The notes beneath the pieces were generated by a model, which was not told the DNA's origin, did no database searches, and saw only the letters and a list, made by a program, of their open reading frames with translations. From Lingula anatina (Eukaryota; Brachiopoda; Lingulata; Lingulida; Lingulidae): DNA of 64,000 nt. The stretch covers positions 1 through 64,000 of the forward strand of contig NW_019775269.1 in assembly GCF_001039355.2 (NCBI RefSeq), written 5' to 3'. Of this stretch, positions 1 through 13,010 are shown piece by piece; the stretch's first letter is position 1; every line of letters starts with the position of its first letter. Position numbers and translations under genes: made by a program.

Positions 1-786
1 GGTAAAAGGTCCACTTTTTCAGAAAATGAACCCCCCCTCTGAAATTGCTGGCTAAGGTAAGGCATATTTATTTTGTTGGATCCTTCTTGAATATTCTGTT
101 GGGCTAACTGACAAAGTCTAAAAGGGATTAAACTGAAATTTATCATTTATTTATCATTTTTTTCAAAGCAGCACGTAGAAATCACCATCATATCAGCCCC
201 TTTCACTAACAATAGGCCTTTTGCAGCTAGATCCTAGAATCCTAGAATCAAAATTTGAATTGGATGTTCATGCGTAGCTCCTCTCCTTATGTGGTAGATT
301 CAAAGTTTCTATGGCATTATTTAGGGGGTGAAAAGTGGTGCAACTTTTGACTCATTTTTGAAAGTGGCGTCTGAAACAAATGACAGACTTGGTGTCACTC
401 AAACTTGAATCACTTTTGACCTAAATGAGATAGATTAAAGATTTTAAAGGTGTATTCATACTGAAAATGTGTCTATCTGTGCAGATCTACCACATTTCAA
501 GTCTCTAGACCAATTAGAAAAAAATCATGTGTGCACCCTACTGTAACAAGTAAACTTACGTGACTCGTTCGTATCAAATACTTTTCTAAGTAATTAATTA
601 ACCATTCCCTTTTTTACCTAAAATTAAAAATTCATCTATGACTCTCCCGTCACGTCTGCGACGATAACTTTTTCAGATTCTGCAACCAAACGAGGACAAG
701 GTTACTTTCCGCTGTATAATTTTATTACCTCCTTTCGCAAAAGAACTACTTAGTACTAAAACAGAACAAACTACAAATCTGGACCA
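1..786. other. Non-coding stretch, no gene recognised
   Basis: AT-rich sequence with no convincing exon, RNA gene or repeat family that I recognise. It runs up to the inverted LINE tail that begins near 787. Confidence 0.5.
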
Positions 787-945
787 GATTCAGAAGTTTA
801 TTGACAATCGCCTACATCCGGGCATGATCAAATACAAATACAAGAAGTAATCCGCAGAGTGATTACCATAAACAGTATGATATACATTATATAATGTCTA
901 GACTAATGGAGGGAAAGTACAAGTGCTACACAATATAGATCAATA
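787..945 (-). mobile_element. LINE 3' tail fragment (inverted copy)
   Basis: Read on the minus strand, this block matches the 3' untranslated tail of the LINE fragment at about 2935-3092 almost base for base. Both share the stretch around TAGTCTAGACATTATATAAT, the CTCTGCGGATTACTTCTTG stretch, and an AATAAA-containing end. It is a second, 5'-truncated copy in the opposite orientation. The 5' side of this copy abuts the long A tract. Confidence 0.75.
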
Positions 946-949
946 TCTA

Positions 950-2427
<1,478 letters not shown>

Positions 2428-3318
2428 TATCAATGTGAACCCGCACGTTAAAAATGAGCCATACTGATTTACAACCCTGGCGGTGTTTCGAGCTTTGGCA
2501 GCAATTTTGGTTTGCAATTGAAAAGGGGAGACACATGAATCCTAAAATACCCATAGAGAAAAGACTATGCACGGTGTGCAACATGAGGTCAGTTGAAGAC
2601 GAGTTCCATTTCATGATGATATGCCCCTGTTATGCTCCACTGAGAGCCATATTCCTTAACCAGGTCAAAGATATACTGGGCAGTGCAGCCCCTGAGTCCA
2701 TCAGTGAACTTTTTATTACCGTACTGCAATGTAATGATTTTGATATTGCAAAATGCACAACTAATTTTCTTTATGATTGTTTTAAAGCTAGGGATGTGAA
2801 AATTGCATCCATGCTGAATAAAACCTAGATTAACTGACGATGCAGTTTTCATATCCCCCTAAATAATTGTTAGTTTAATATGAGGTTTAGTGTAGTCTAT
2901 TCTAGTTGAATCAGTTTTTTTTTGTTATCCCTATATTGATCTTTATTGAGTAGTACTTGTACTTTCCCTGCTTTAGTCTAGACATTATATAATGTATATC
3001 AAACTGTATATGGTAATCACTCTGCGGATTACTTCTTGTGTTTGTATTTGATCATGCCCGGATGTAGGGCGATTGTCAATAAACTTCTGAATCTGTTTAG
3101 TGAGCATATATGTTTGAATGTTAAGGAATTTGGAGTACGGAGTAAAAAGGATGAGCTAAATACGCATCTTCAAAACGCCTTGGCAATCTCTTTCGACCCA
3201 CATAGACTGGCTGCGACTTTACCAAACAACTCGGGCATTCAAACCAATTCCTAGTCTACCACTAGTACCCAAAGATGGTTCAACAGGACAGTGCCCACGA
3301 GGCCATTTTACTACAGAC
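2428..3318 (+). pseudogene. GT32-like glycosyltransferase remnant (copy 0), split by a LINE
   Basis: Bases 2428-2514 match the leader and first codons of the GT32-like genes downstream: the GTGAACCCGCAC block, a GAGCCATACTGATTTA block, then the GGCGGTGTTTCGA coding start. Bases 3093-3318 match the stem region (SKKDELNTHLQNAL, NNSGIQTNS, RWFNRTVPTRPFYY). The two halves are separated by LINE sequence. The start ATG found in the paralogues reads CTG here, there is an in-frame stop after the NNSGIQTNS segment, and similarity ends at the RPFYY codons, so the whole catalytic domain is absent. This is a dead gene copy, clearly related to the genes at 7859, 12370 and 14022. Confidence 0.85.
2515..3092 (+). 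mobile_element. 5'-truncated LINE fragment with the end of its reverse transcriptase ORF
   Basis: An open frame running to a stop at 2826-2828 carries LCTVCN...EDEFHFMMICPCY, the Cys/His segment typical of the C-terminal zinc-binding tail of non-LTR reverse transcriptases (C-x2-C ... H-x4-C). After the stop there is a 3' UTR-like tail ending with AATAAACTTCTGAATC. The fragment interrupts the glycosyltransferase remnant between GGTTT and TTTAGTGAG, which are contiguous in the paralogues, so both breakpoints are defined to within a few bases. No complete RT or endonuclease domain is present. Confidence 0.75.
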
Positions 3319-4808
3319 TTGACATTTAATATGGAATATTTATTCCAAATCATAATTCATCAGCTTTTTTTCCTATTTTGCAGACTGATAAATGAAAATA
3401 AGGATTAAAATCGTTTTAATAACTTTTGATTATCTATTCGATGTCATTGTGACATCAGTTCATTTATTGAATTCGCCCGTGAAGCAAACAAAAATACAAT
3501 GCTTTCATGTGCGTTATATCGCGTTAGAATTCGAGATCAGTAGTGTCAAAGCGGCACTGTACATGCTGACGATTTTTTCAGAGATGATTATTTGGACGAT
3601 GTGCTGGAAGGGAATGATATCATAGAAAGAGGTGATGGGATAGTGACTGAGGACGGTCACCACGAGTTTTATTTTCTATCGATGATAGATAGCTTTTTAT
3701 TGCACACCCTAGAGATAAATAACCTTCCAGTGAACGTCTGTCCTCTCTGCCAAACGATATAATATTAAAACATAAAAGTTTGGACACTCCAGGTCCCATA
3801 AGGTATAAGGTCCCATAAGGTCCCATAAACATATAGATTGTGACATCGGCTAAGATTTGTGACCTTGGGTTTAAATTTCTCAATTTTAAGTATTTTTCCC
3901 TCAGTAGGGCCTATAAATTTTAATATTTATGCATTAAAGTGAAGTTCTAAACAATGGGTTGAGGCAGTGCAACGGCACGTGATAGTTTTTTTGAATACAA
4001 GTTCAAAATTTATTTATTTTAGAAACCTTTTTTTTTCAGGATAATTTTGACACATACTAACACTGTTCATATTTGTTTGTGAACAAGTGACTGCAGATAC
4101 AAACAGTGCTTTTAAATGTTAAAGTTAATGTTAAAACATTAATAATAATTTTTATTCATACATAAATTTATTTATGTACAAAATATATCAGAAAATTTAA
4201 TATTAACTGGGCTTTAAAAATAAAACATGAATGAAGATGAGAATATAAATTTCAAACTATAATTTACCATATAGACTTTGTTTTTAAGTCAACTTCAAAC
4301 TCAAGTTTAGTGATAGTAAGATATGTGCATAAAACCAAATTTTACTATATCAATAGATGAACAAAACCAAAAACAAAATTTCACACATAAGCTGTCATTA
4401 ATAACCGCACAAGTATGCTTAAGTTGCTTCAGTTTTATGCAGTATAAGTTTCAATTGTGCAGATAAAAATAATTATATTCTTCTACATCTGACTTGATTA
4501 TTCCAGTCTGCGTCACATACTCTCCCAACTCACAGGCCAGCAAGGTCAAAGAATCTAATAGGCCAAACGAAAGAAATCCTAGAAGATAAACCGGCTTCTT
4601 ATTACAAATAGGATAAAAAACATGGGATTTTCAAAAGGTCGTTAGATATCAAGACAACATTTAGTATGAACATTTATAAAATTAATTGGAGTACATGTTA
4701 CAGCTAAAAAAAATTAACTGGGCCAGTTAGTGACTGCTTTTAGGAAATTTTACTAGAGCAGTCCAAATTTTACAATGGTAACATATTATTATAAAGAAAT
4801 ATAGATAT
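3319..4808. other. Non-coding stretch with a short GGTCCCATAA tandem repeat
   Basis: No gene recognised. Near 3793-3830 the unit GGTCCCATAA is repeated imperfectly about three times. The rest is AT-rich sequence. Confidence 0.45.
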
Positions 4809-6584
4809 CTAGGTTTTGGGTTTTTTTTCACATGACAGTAACATAAATTTATGCCCACTTTTGAAATGTATAGAGTCTGTGAGGCGACTGGGAATCATTA
4901 CAAATGTCACAAAGAAGCACTGTAAATTTAATGATATTTCAAACAGTCTCTGTTGGCCAGTCTTGTCCAGTTTCTTCTCCAAAAAGGACAACTCGAGTTA
5001 CATTTTCCTCAGGGCCTTTTCTTCTGCCTTGCTTATGGCACGCCACTCAGAAAAGAGTGAAACCTGTATTTTAGAAAAAAAACATAATAATAGCATTATG
5101 AACTAAAAGTATCCACGTATAAATTATGGAATGAAGCAATGAAGTTAAATGTGTCATTGTTGTTGTTGTTATGACTTGACTGAAATGATGTTAACCACAT
5201 AAATGTACATTTTACAACTAAATTAAAAAAAACAAGTTTCTTGATTACAGGCTCATAATCCCACGAAATTGAAAGTATTTGTACTTATTACAAGAAATTA
5301 GATATCATCCATATCAAAATTATTTAAATCTGCCCCGGTTACCACTCTTCTGACAGGACACAAAGGCCATTTCAGAGAGGCCATGTCCCTTAAAAGGAAA
5401 ATGCCCAAGTTTGATGTTGTTTGAAAATGGTGAAAAAATTGTTGTTAGTGAACTTTATTCTTACTTACTAATGGTTTTATTCAACAATGATGCAATGATT
5501 GTAATTATCCAACCCTCGGGTTGCAAGTTTGGTAATAATAGTAATAATAATAATAATAATGTTTAATGCATTGTAGGCTTACCTCAGACACACTGACCTT
5601 CTTTTTTCATTGATATTTTTAATTTTTCCCAGCCTGACCATGATTCATATTCAATGCAGCCTTCTCTCATATCTATAATAGAGAAAAAAACTTGAGTAAA
5701 GTGTTTGGATATGCATGTCCGAATCATTATCAATTATGAGAGAATTTCTGTTTTGACATTGCAAGACGAAATATTTACTTTTAAGTAATGAATAAGCTTA
5801 CCATAACAGAGCTCAATTCTTTTGTCATCACCAAGGCAAAGCTTCTTTCATAAAATGAACTTATTCATCCTAGCTTGCCACCTAACATGTCAAAGTAATA
5901 TAGTATAATTACAGTAGGGAAGCAAGTACTTGACGCAAAGGGAGATGTGTAGTGAGATAACAGGTAAAGTAATTGTTGGAGCCTAGGTGAACTTAAAACA
6001 TTGTGACTTTAATTTAAGAAGCACTGGGGGTTCATATGAGTATTTTCAAAGATTTAATTTTATTTAAAACATGTAAAAAGAGAAGTTTATACCCATAGCG
6101 AAGACATTATAAAGCCAAGCTTCCTGTTAGATCGCCATGATGGAAATGCTAGGCAGGGGCCAAACCTTTCCAGTCAAAATAAATGAGCACCTTACTTTAA
6201 CAACAAAGTTACCACTCCAAAGCCACCTGTCATGGTAAGGAGAAAAACGATGACCAACTGTCATCTTAATTTCTTAAATTTTTAAGCACAAAGAAATTAA
6301 AGGCAAAAATGGTACATTTAACCATCACACTAAAGTGATAAATTGGTACTCTGAACAAAAAGGGTTATTTTTTTCAAGAAATATTGAAGCAATATCCATG
6401 CAATATAAACCAAGCCGCGACCAACATGTTCAAGTACCTAAACACACCAAAATATTTTATAATCACGTTTTTGAAAGGTGCAAACAACTTTTAGGCCTAT
6501 GGCCGTAACAAGCGTAACAGTTTTTGATCTGGACTCGTGAAAATTGGCCCTTGTCGTATTCAAGCTAGATCGCAAATAAAAATC

Positions 6585-6627
<43 letters not shown>

Positions 6628-7113
6628 AATACTGCTCAAGAAAATGTATCGCAGACATACCAATTAGTTAAATTATATGACTGTCATGTGACACAATTAT
6701 AAAAAAATAGGGGAAAAATGTTTTTTGGAGAGATTTTTTCCCGAAACGTAAACAAGATGGCGGCCGCATGTACTTGTTATTCGGATACTGAAAGTGCACC
6801 TAAAATTTATTTTATCCTATTGCCACATTACTAAAAGATTGCAACTGTATAAAGCCCAAACTTTTTTCATCTGATACTACAAGTATAAGCACTTGTAATG
6901 CGTGTGAAATATTTTTCGTGCAATATTTATTTTCCACACACCACCTCGCGAGATTGACGTGGAGCTGAACACTTATACAGTGAGACCTTACGGCATAAAA
7001 GTTGCAATTTATCACTATATTACCTGAAGTTATGCATTTAAAAGCTCTTACCTGTTTTTGATAACCGTATCCAACATCATATCCTCTGCACTGTGTACGT
7101 GTACTTCTCTCAT
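4809..7113 (-). pseudogene. Broken five-exon gene of unknown family, coiled-coil-like end
   Basis: A phase-consistent chain of minus-strand exons can be traced: 7113-7052 (ATG, starts MREVHVHSAEDMM), 6226-6196 (31 nt), 5844-5802 (KLCLGDDKRIELCY), 5672-5583 (DMREGCIEYESWSGWEKLK) and 5063 down to a stop at 4809. Each has AG/GT borders. Two lesions are visible. An A6 run in exon 4 (5598-5603) leaves exon 5 out of frame unless one A is dropped or a weaker splice pair is used. An in-frame TAA near 4998-5000 falls between ALRKM and LELSFLEKKLDK, both of which look coding. The product would be charged and helical near its end. I do not recognise the family. It could be a pseudogene, or a real gene with sequence errors. 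The 31-nt exon is the weakest part of the model. Confidence 0.4.
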
Positions 7114-7858
7114 TTTAACGAACTTTTGAAAGCTTTTCTCTTTGTGTACTCTCGAAAAAACTTCTGAAGGCACCTTTTCCGTAAAACGAGATTTAAACGA
7201 CACCGTAACAGAGATAGTCACTCATTGTTCTCTGGGCTCTATTCATTCCGACCAATGAGAGACCGTAAAACGGGCTCCACCCCCATGCGTGTAATCTCCT
7301 TCTGTTATAACTCCTTGTCTTAAGTGAGGTCAGCCATATTTAGTCGGCGGATCAGTTCGTCCGTGGATCATCTGATCTGAATGTGCTCTAAGAGCGCTTT
7401 CGCTGAATAAGTTTTCTAATAGGTTATTACTGTATGTTCTCAAGGCTGTCGCAAAACGCCTCTGCCCACCAAGCCGACACAGAAAGCAATATGAGAATGC
7501 GAAACTGCATCAATGTTACCTCATCACACGCCTGCCGTGGTTGCGACATTACGTAAGAATGGGTTGCAGACCGTGAAATGGTGGCTGCGTCATCACGCCA
7601 AAGATTGTTGTTGTTGATGACGTCAGGGAGGTCGATATTTTGTTTTTGATGACGTTAGTGGCCAACATACAGTTTTATCACATATTCTATGCCAATGATA
7701 TAATAATTCATGACATACTTATAATTTATCAACACTTTGTAGTGTGTACCCGCACGTAATCAATGAGCCAATCTACAATACAATAAATTTTATTTCATGT
7801 CGGGTATAAATTGAAAGGAAACATTAGCTTTACAGCTATTCGACGACTGGTTAGAACA
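7114..7858. promoter_or_regulatory. Upstream block of the GT32-like gene, shared by the paralogues
   Basis: Bases about 7319-7860 resemble 11848-12369 and in part 13650-14021, the upstream regions of the next two gene copies. Shared pieces include GAGGTCAGCCATATTTAGTC, GATGACGT, ATAATTCATGA, TTTATCAACACTTTG and the ACCCGCAC block. The duplication unit therefore includes promoter-proximal DNA. This copy carries about 80 extra bases just before its ATG. No defined TATA box stands out. Confidence 0.5.
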
Positions 7859-9359
7859 ATGGCGGTGTTTCGAGGACACTTAGGGAGACGAGTTTTGGCA
7901 GTAATTTTGGTTTGTTTAGTGAGCACATATGTTTGGATGTCGAGGAATTTGAAATCAGTACAGAGTAAAAAGGATGAGCTATATACGTATCTTCAAAACG
8001 CCATGCCAATCTCTTTGAACCCACATGGACGGGCTGCGACTTCACCAAACAACTCGGGAATTCAAACCAATTCCCTGTCTAGCACTAGTACCCAAAGATG
8101 GTTGAACAGGAGAGTGCCCACGAGGCCATTTTACTATATGGTTCAGTTGAACTTTTCTTGTCCTCCAGATTCAAATGAAAGTAAGTTGGCACAGTTACGA
8201 AAATCGTCTCAAACTCGAGCTGGCGTTCCAATTATCCCTAGGATTATACACCAATCATGGAGAAATAAAGATTTGCCAGTGCAATTTGCGAAATGGCAAC
8301 AAAGTTGGAGAGTTTGTTTTCCCGACTGGGAATTTAAATTCTGGACGGACGAAGATAACCGTGCTTTCATCCACGCACACTACCCCTGGTTCTTAGCGAC
8401 ATATGACAGTTATTCACACAATATCAAAAGGGCAGACGTTGCGCGTTACTTTTATCTCTATCATTATGGAGGGATTTACGTGGATCTAGATTATGAATGC
8501 ATCAAACCGTTTGAACATCTCCTGGTAAAAGACTTAATATTTGAATCAACTGACGTACGGCTCAACAGGAATGTTTACCCACACAACCCATACATCCAAA
8601 ACTCTCTTATGATGTCACGTTCGCGGCACCCTTTCTGGAAACTGGTAATTTAATTTTGTTCAGCAGAAAATCTACTGTTTTTTAAAATGAAATTTAACTC
8701 ATATTGACACTTTTTCTATTTATTTTTTATTTTTTGTTACTTTAAAGTTTAAGGCTTAAGTACTGTATTACTTTTAAAAAGGGATATCATATAAAATAGA
8801 AGCATCCTTTAAAATATGTCGCTGCTGAACGCACTGGTCCGGTCAAAGTTATGTGTATGGTGTGTAATAAGAGCATGTTATCCCGCCCATTAAGTATCCC
8901 CTGCGTAGGCAGGAATGAATGACTTTGGTTCTTATGTTTTTATTCAGGCGTGTTCCGACTTTTTATTGAAATTTGCTTCAAGATACAGCGTAAAAACAGA
9001 ATTATATCGTAAGTCGAGGTCATCATGTACCTTCATACATGTATCTCTTTTGTTTTCAGCTGTGGCAAGATCTACTGAGACACACTAAAAAGGCTACACC
9101 GAACTTAGCCACAGGTCCAAAAAGATTAATGGCTGCCATAAAAAAATACACCATGTACCACGAAGATTATTTAGTGTACCCTCCTTGTTATTTTAATCCT
9201 TTCGCCTGGGATCGGAATCTAACATACTGCAAGACTCTCAACCGGATGACGGATCAAGAGGTGACTGCATGCAAAGCCCATTATCCGCATGCATACACTA
9301 TAACATTTCACGCTCAGTCCTGGTTAGGTGGAAAGAAAAATCTCATTTACACTGATTAA
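7859..9359 (+). CDS. GT32-like Golgi glycosyltransferase (DXD sugar-binding family), intact copy 1
   Basis: Two exons, 7859-8644 and 9060-9359, with GT..AG borders and phase 0, encode 361 residues. The N terminus is a short basic tail plus a membrane segment at about residues 12-27 (VLAVILVCLVSTYVW), followed by a stem with N-x-S sites, which fits a type II Golgi enzyme. The catalytic region begins with IPRIIHQSW (126-134) and continues to RADVARYFYLYHYGGIYVDL (191-210), where the DLD at 209-211 is the metal and nucleotide-sugar binding DXD motif of this family. The second exon supplies the C-terminal part (TGPKRLM, HAQSW). Family members transfer sugars to glycolipids or glycoproteins; the acceptor here cannot be told. 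I chose the ATG aligned with the starts of copies 2 and 3. It is the only copy of the cluster that is complete here. Confidence 0.85.
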
Positions 9360-9597
9360 AGTTTATATTGTTAGCGCCTTAGTGGACCCTGGGTCACAGT
9401 GGACTCCCCTGACATCCCCCCCCAGGGTTTAAAAGACATTTTTAATATAGTCAACATACCCTATAATCTCCACAATCCTCGCCTCGAACTTTTAAATTAA
9501 GACTTTGAATATATAAATGCAATGGTTTTTACAACAATCGGGCTTACACCGCTATACTGTGTACTCGCTTAACTAGGATTCTCAAGCAACAGGGTAA

Positions 9598-9644
<47 letters not shown>
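9360..9644. repeat. Downstream flank of copy 1 ending in a (TA)n tract
   Basis: Bases 9363-9600 resemble the flank of copy 3 (15345-15570), including the GTCAACATACCCT, CTCCACA and TCTCAAGCAACA blocks. The region ends in a TA tract (about 9600-9644) into which the Tc1-like element is inserted. Confidence 0.7.
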
Positions 9645-9646
<2 letters not shown>

Positions 9647-11301
9647 TTGCTACTTAATATGGAATATTTTTTATCATTGTTACTTTTGAATGCTGATTAA
9701 GTTTTATTTGGCTTGATTCATCAAAAAAGTATGTCACTGAGTGATAAAAACATCCAGTCTTCTGTTGTGAGATATTTTGGTCGATTATATTAAATCAGAC
9801 ATAAGATGCCATTCAAAAGAAAGGAACACCCCCAGAAAACCATATCAACAGTTTGTTGTCAGTATTAACTTTAAGCTAAGATATTAAAGAAAAAATTATA
9901 GCCTCCGGACAGTGATATGTTACACAGTCAAAGAACTCACTACAGTGAATCATGAAAAGTCAGTTATTGCGGGTATGACCTCCAGCAGCCGCTTGCAGCG
10001 CCCTCATCCTACACGACATACCCTGTGACACGTTTTTTAGAGTTTGGATGGGGATATCATTCCACGCAGTGATATTTGCCTGTTGCAGTTCATCGCTATT
10101 TACTGGCCGATGACCATAGCTGTTAATTCTGTGAGTTACTTTTGCCCAAAGTGTTTGAATTGGGTTCATATCTGGCAAGTTTGCAGGCCAGGGCAGTTGC
10201 TGAACCCGTTTGTTTTGAAGAAAAACAGTGATTCTGCGGGCTCGATGTGGGGTTGCGCAGTCGTCTTGGTACACAAATTTGTTTCTGAAGATGACTCTTA
10301 CCAATCGAAGCATTGTTAGCTGTAGAATGTCTCTGTAGGAATCCTGGATGAGGTTGCCTCCTAGAAAAACCAACTGGTTCTGGGCACTGACATGAAATGC
10401 TCTCCAAACAGAGACGTTACCACCCCCTGCTTGCACCCTAGGCAGTACACAATCATTGTTTTATGCCTCTGGTACACGTCGGTGGACACGGATTCGACCA
10501 CCAACCCTAAAAAATCCATAGCTGGCCACATCACCGAAAACAACGTGATTCCATTGGTTTGGCTGCAAACGCACGTGGTCCCCAGTCCATTGCAGACGTC
10601 GCTGTATATGATCTGCTGTTAACAGTGGTTTTATTACTGGTGTTCGTGCAAAATAACCGGCTTGCAGTAATCTCTCGTTCACGAGGGACCTTGAAACGGG
10701 CATTTGAATGACATTCTGCCACTCTTTTCTGAGGACACTGGTTGTCTTTGTACGACTAGCACTGCGCACTCTAAGGAGAAGGCGATCCTGTTTTCTTGGT
10801 GTGATACGCGGACACCCTGGTCGAGGTATTAGAGTAGGTGCCCCTGTCGTAGCATTTCTTTGGGAGACTTTACTAACGGTTCCTGATAAATGTTGCATTG
10901 TCTGGCAATGGCTGTCCGTTTCTGGCCATTTTCTCTGAGAGCAAGAATCCCACAGCAAGCTGCGCTGCATAGCTGTCGAACCATATCTTCTCTAAGGTAC
11001 CTGTCGAGTTTCAGAGCGATCCCTTTGTTGCTTTTCTAAATACACTCCAAAGATTGGCCAAACCCATGCGTTTTTATACAAGGGCAGAAATTGCTAAAAA
11101 TAACACCCCTCACATTTCTGACCACAGAACATGCAACTGCATGCATCAATTGTTTCGAGAGTTGTGTGGTTATTAGGTAACACACCTGGCTACACATGGA
11201 GTGACACCTCAGCTTTGAATTTAAAATAGTTAGAGAGAAATTAAATATTTTGTAGAAAATTTACTCGCCAAAAAAATAATATTCCATATTAAGTGGTAAC
11301 C
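9645..11301 (-). mobile_element. Tc1/mariner-like DNA transposon, inserted in a (TA)n tract
   Basis: Terminal inverted repeats lie at 9645-9668 (GGTTGCTACTTAATATGG...) and 11278-11301 (the complement of GGTTACCACTTAATATGG...), with two mismatches over 24 bases. Both ends abut TA dinucleotides, as expected for the TA target duplication of this superfamily. Beyond the right end, sequence homologous to the flank of gene copy 3 resumes (11318 onward matches 15631 onward). The element therefore interrupted the duplicated unit after the duplication, or is absent from the other copy. The transposase inside is degenerate. Confidence 0.85.
9960..11000 (-). pseudogene. Tc1-like transposase, frameshifted and catalytically altered
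   Basis: The product is spread over at least three frames. An N-terminal helix-turn-helix-like part (LRENGQKRTAIARQCN) starts near 11000. A central frame (10461-10970) holds the PRPGCPRITPRK linker and the first catalytic region, and a C-terminal frame (9960-10436) holds YQDDCATPHRA and the WPANLPDMNPIQTLW block. In active Tc1 transposases the first aspartate sits in an FSDES-like context, here FGDVASYGF. The last catalytic glutamate lies in DLNPIENLW, here read as MNPIQTLW, a Gln. These changes and the frame breaks mean the enzyme is not expected to work. Confidence 0.85.
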
Positions 11302-11574
11302 ATATATATATATATAGACAACTGGAAAGAAATGTTTAATGAAACAGTTTATCTAAATTGCAATTTTTATTATAAAGCATCAATGGGTAATAACTGTATC
11401 ACGGAGCATGGGTTATAATAAAAAATGATGAATTGAAATATTGTAGTTGTCTATTTCTTAATCTGCCCCCCGTTTGTTCTTGCACAATGTATGTCAATGT
11501 TCTGAGTTTAATTTCATTTAAAAGACCATCGCGGGATTAGGGCGGCTTGCTTTTTCATTGGGTCAGCTAAATTA
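11302..11574. other. Flank of gene copy 1 continuing after the transposon
   Basis: Begins with a short TA tract, then matches 15631-15780 downstream of copy 3 (TGTTTAATGAAACA, GAATTGAAATAT, TCTATTTCTTA). No gene is seen. Confidence 0.6.
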
Positions 11575-11925
11575 AGTTCGAGGATCAGTTAGTCCGCGGA
11601 TCATCTGTTCTGAATGCACTCACAGAAAGGAACAACATGAGCGCATTCAGAACAATTTGTTACGCAGACTAAGAGATCCGCGGACTAAATATGGCCAACC
11701 CACTTAAAAACGTTGCCGCTAATTGCCTGTTTCCCCACCTCCACACGCGCCTTAAACTGATTAAATCTCAGCTCCGAGGTTTAATTGCTAGGCCCACGCA
11801 GCGATGGTGCGTGTGGAGGTTGGGAGACCATCAGGGAATTAGCGGCATCGCTTTTAAGTGAGGTCGGCCATATTTAGTCGACGGATCAGTTGGTCCGCGG
11901 ATCATCTGGTGTGAATGTGCTCTAA
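11575..11925. repeat. Cluster of nested imperfect palindromes (foldback-like)
   Basis: One hairpin pairs about 11699-11752 (CACTTAAAAACGTTGCCGCT..., CCACCTCCACACGC) with about 11800-11855 (GCGTGTGGAGG..., AGCGGCATCGCTTTTAAGTG). The pairing extends outward through GGATCCGCGGACTAAATATGGCC-like arms to about 11660 and 11890. A second small palindrome is centred near 11635 (GAATGCACTC ... GAGCGCATTC). The sequence GTCCGCGGATCATCTG recurs in both orientations. Confidence 0.7.
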
Positions 11926-12369
11926 GAGTGCTTTCGCTGAATTAGTTTTCTAATAGGCTATTAATAGGTTCCCAAGGCTGTCGCAAAACGCCTCTGCTCT
12001 GCTTCTACCCGCACCTCCAATACAAAAAATTGCAGAATCATCCCCCAAGCCGACACAGAAAGGAATTAGAGAATGCCAAACTGCATCAACGTTACCTCAT
12101 CACGCGCGTGCCGTGGTTGCGACATTACGTAAGAATGGGGTGCAGACCGTGAAATGGCGGCTGCATCATTATGCCAAGGGTAGATGTTGTTGTTGTTGAT
12201 GGCTTCAGGGAGGTCGATATTTTGTTTTTGATGACGTAAGAGGTCAATATACAGTTTTATCACATATTCTATGGCAATTATATAATCATTCGTGATACTT
12301 ATTTATAATTTATCAACACTTTGCATTGTGAACCCGCATTTAAAATGAACCATATACTGATTTAGAATA

Positions 12370-12720
12370 ATGGCGGTGTTTCGAAGACACATAGAGAGAC
12401 CAGTTTTGGCAGTAATTTTGGTTTGTTTAGTGAGCACATATTTTTGGACGTCACGGAGTTTGAAATCAGTACAGAGTATTAGTGTTGAGCAAAATACGTA
12501 TCTTCAAAATGCCTTGCCGAGCTCTTTGGACCCACATAGACGGGCTGTGACTTCAGAAAACAACTCGGGCATTCTGACGTATTCCCTGTCTAGCACGAGT
12601 ACACAAAGACGGTTCAAAAAGAAAGTGCCCAAGAGACCATTTTACTATATGATTGAGTTGAACTTTTCTTGTCCTCCAGATTCAAATGAAAGTAAGTTGG
12701 CACAGTTACGAAAAACGTCT
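12370..12720 (+). pseudogene. GT32-like glycosyltransferase, truncated copy 2
   Basis: Starts with MAVFRRHIERPVLAVILVCL, so it retains the membrane anchor and the stem (SCPPDSNESKLAQLRKT). The family sequence stops abruptly at 12720, immediately before the IPRIIHQSW motif. The frame runs nine codons into unrelated DNA and ends at a TGA at 12745-12747. The whole catalytic domain and exon 2 are missing: unrelated sequence follows to about 13650, where the upstream block of copy 3 begins. A short membrane-anchored peptide could still be made, but no enzyme. The promoter-proximal sequence is conserved with the other copies. Confidence 0.85.
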
Positions 12721-12732
12721 GGTATATTAGAT

Positions 12733-13002
12733 CTTAGCTGGGGATGAGTGTCTTGTCTCCTGGAGTGATGATGGGGCTGTTAATGATGCACGGGCAGAGA
12801 AGGCACCTTCTATTGTTGCAAGGAAATGTGCCCGTGACGCTGTTATTGTTAACCAGGTGTTTTTTCAGAGTAGGAGGCTATCTGAAAGAGTCGATAGGTG
12901 GAGATGGAAAAATCTCTTTGAGCGTAGTGTCGGAGTCAAAGCTATGCTGCAAATCCCGCGCTATCTTTTTAAGGTGGTAAAGGGCGGGATTAAAAGTGAC
13001 TA
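12733..13002 (+). other. Unidentified open reading segment of about 89 codons
   Basis: From 12733 to a TAA near 13000, one frame stays open with a coding-like charged composition (GDECLVSWSDDGAVNDARA, KAPSIVARKCARD, RVDRWRWKNLFERS, YLFKVVKGGIKSDY). A stop lies immediately upstream in the same frame, so this is a C-terminal fragment. It replaces the catalytic part of glycosyltransferase copy 2. I do not recognise the family. A mobile-element ORF is likely from its position. Confidence 0.35.
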
Positions 13003-13010
13003 CTAAAGGG

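Noticed and set aside
3322-3345. TTTAATATGGAATATT resembling the Tc1 terminal repeat
   Set aside because: Only a partial match, with no partner end nearby. It may be chance in AT-rich DNA.
8175-8396. Alternative frame inside the glycosyltransferase exon
   Set aside because: Lies entirely within the conserved GT32 coding frame; a shadow.
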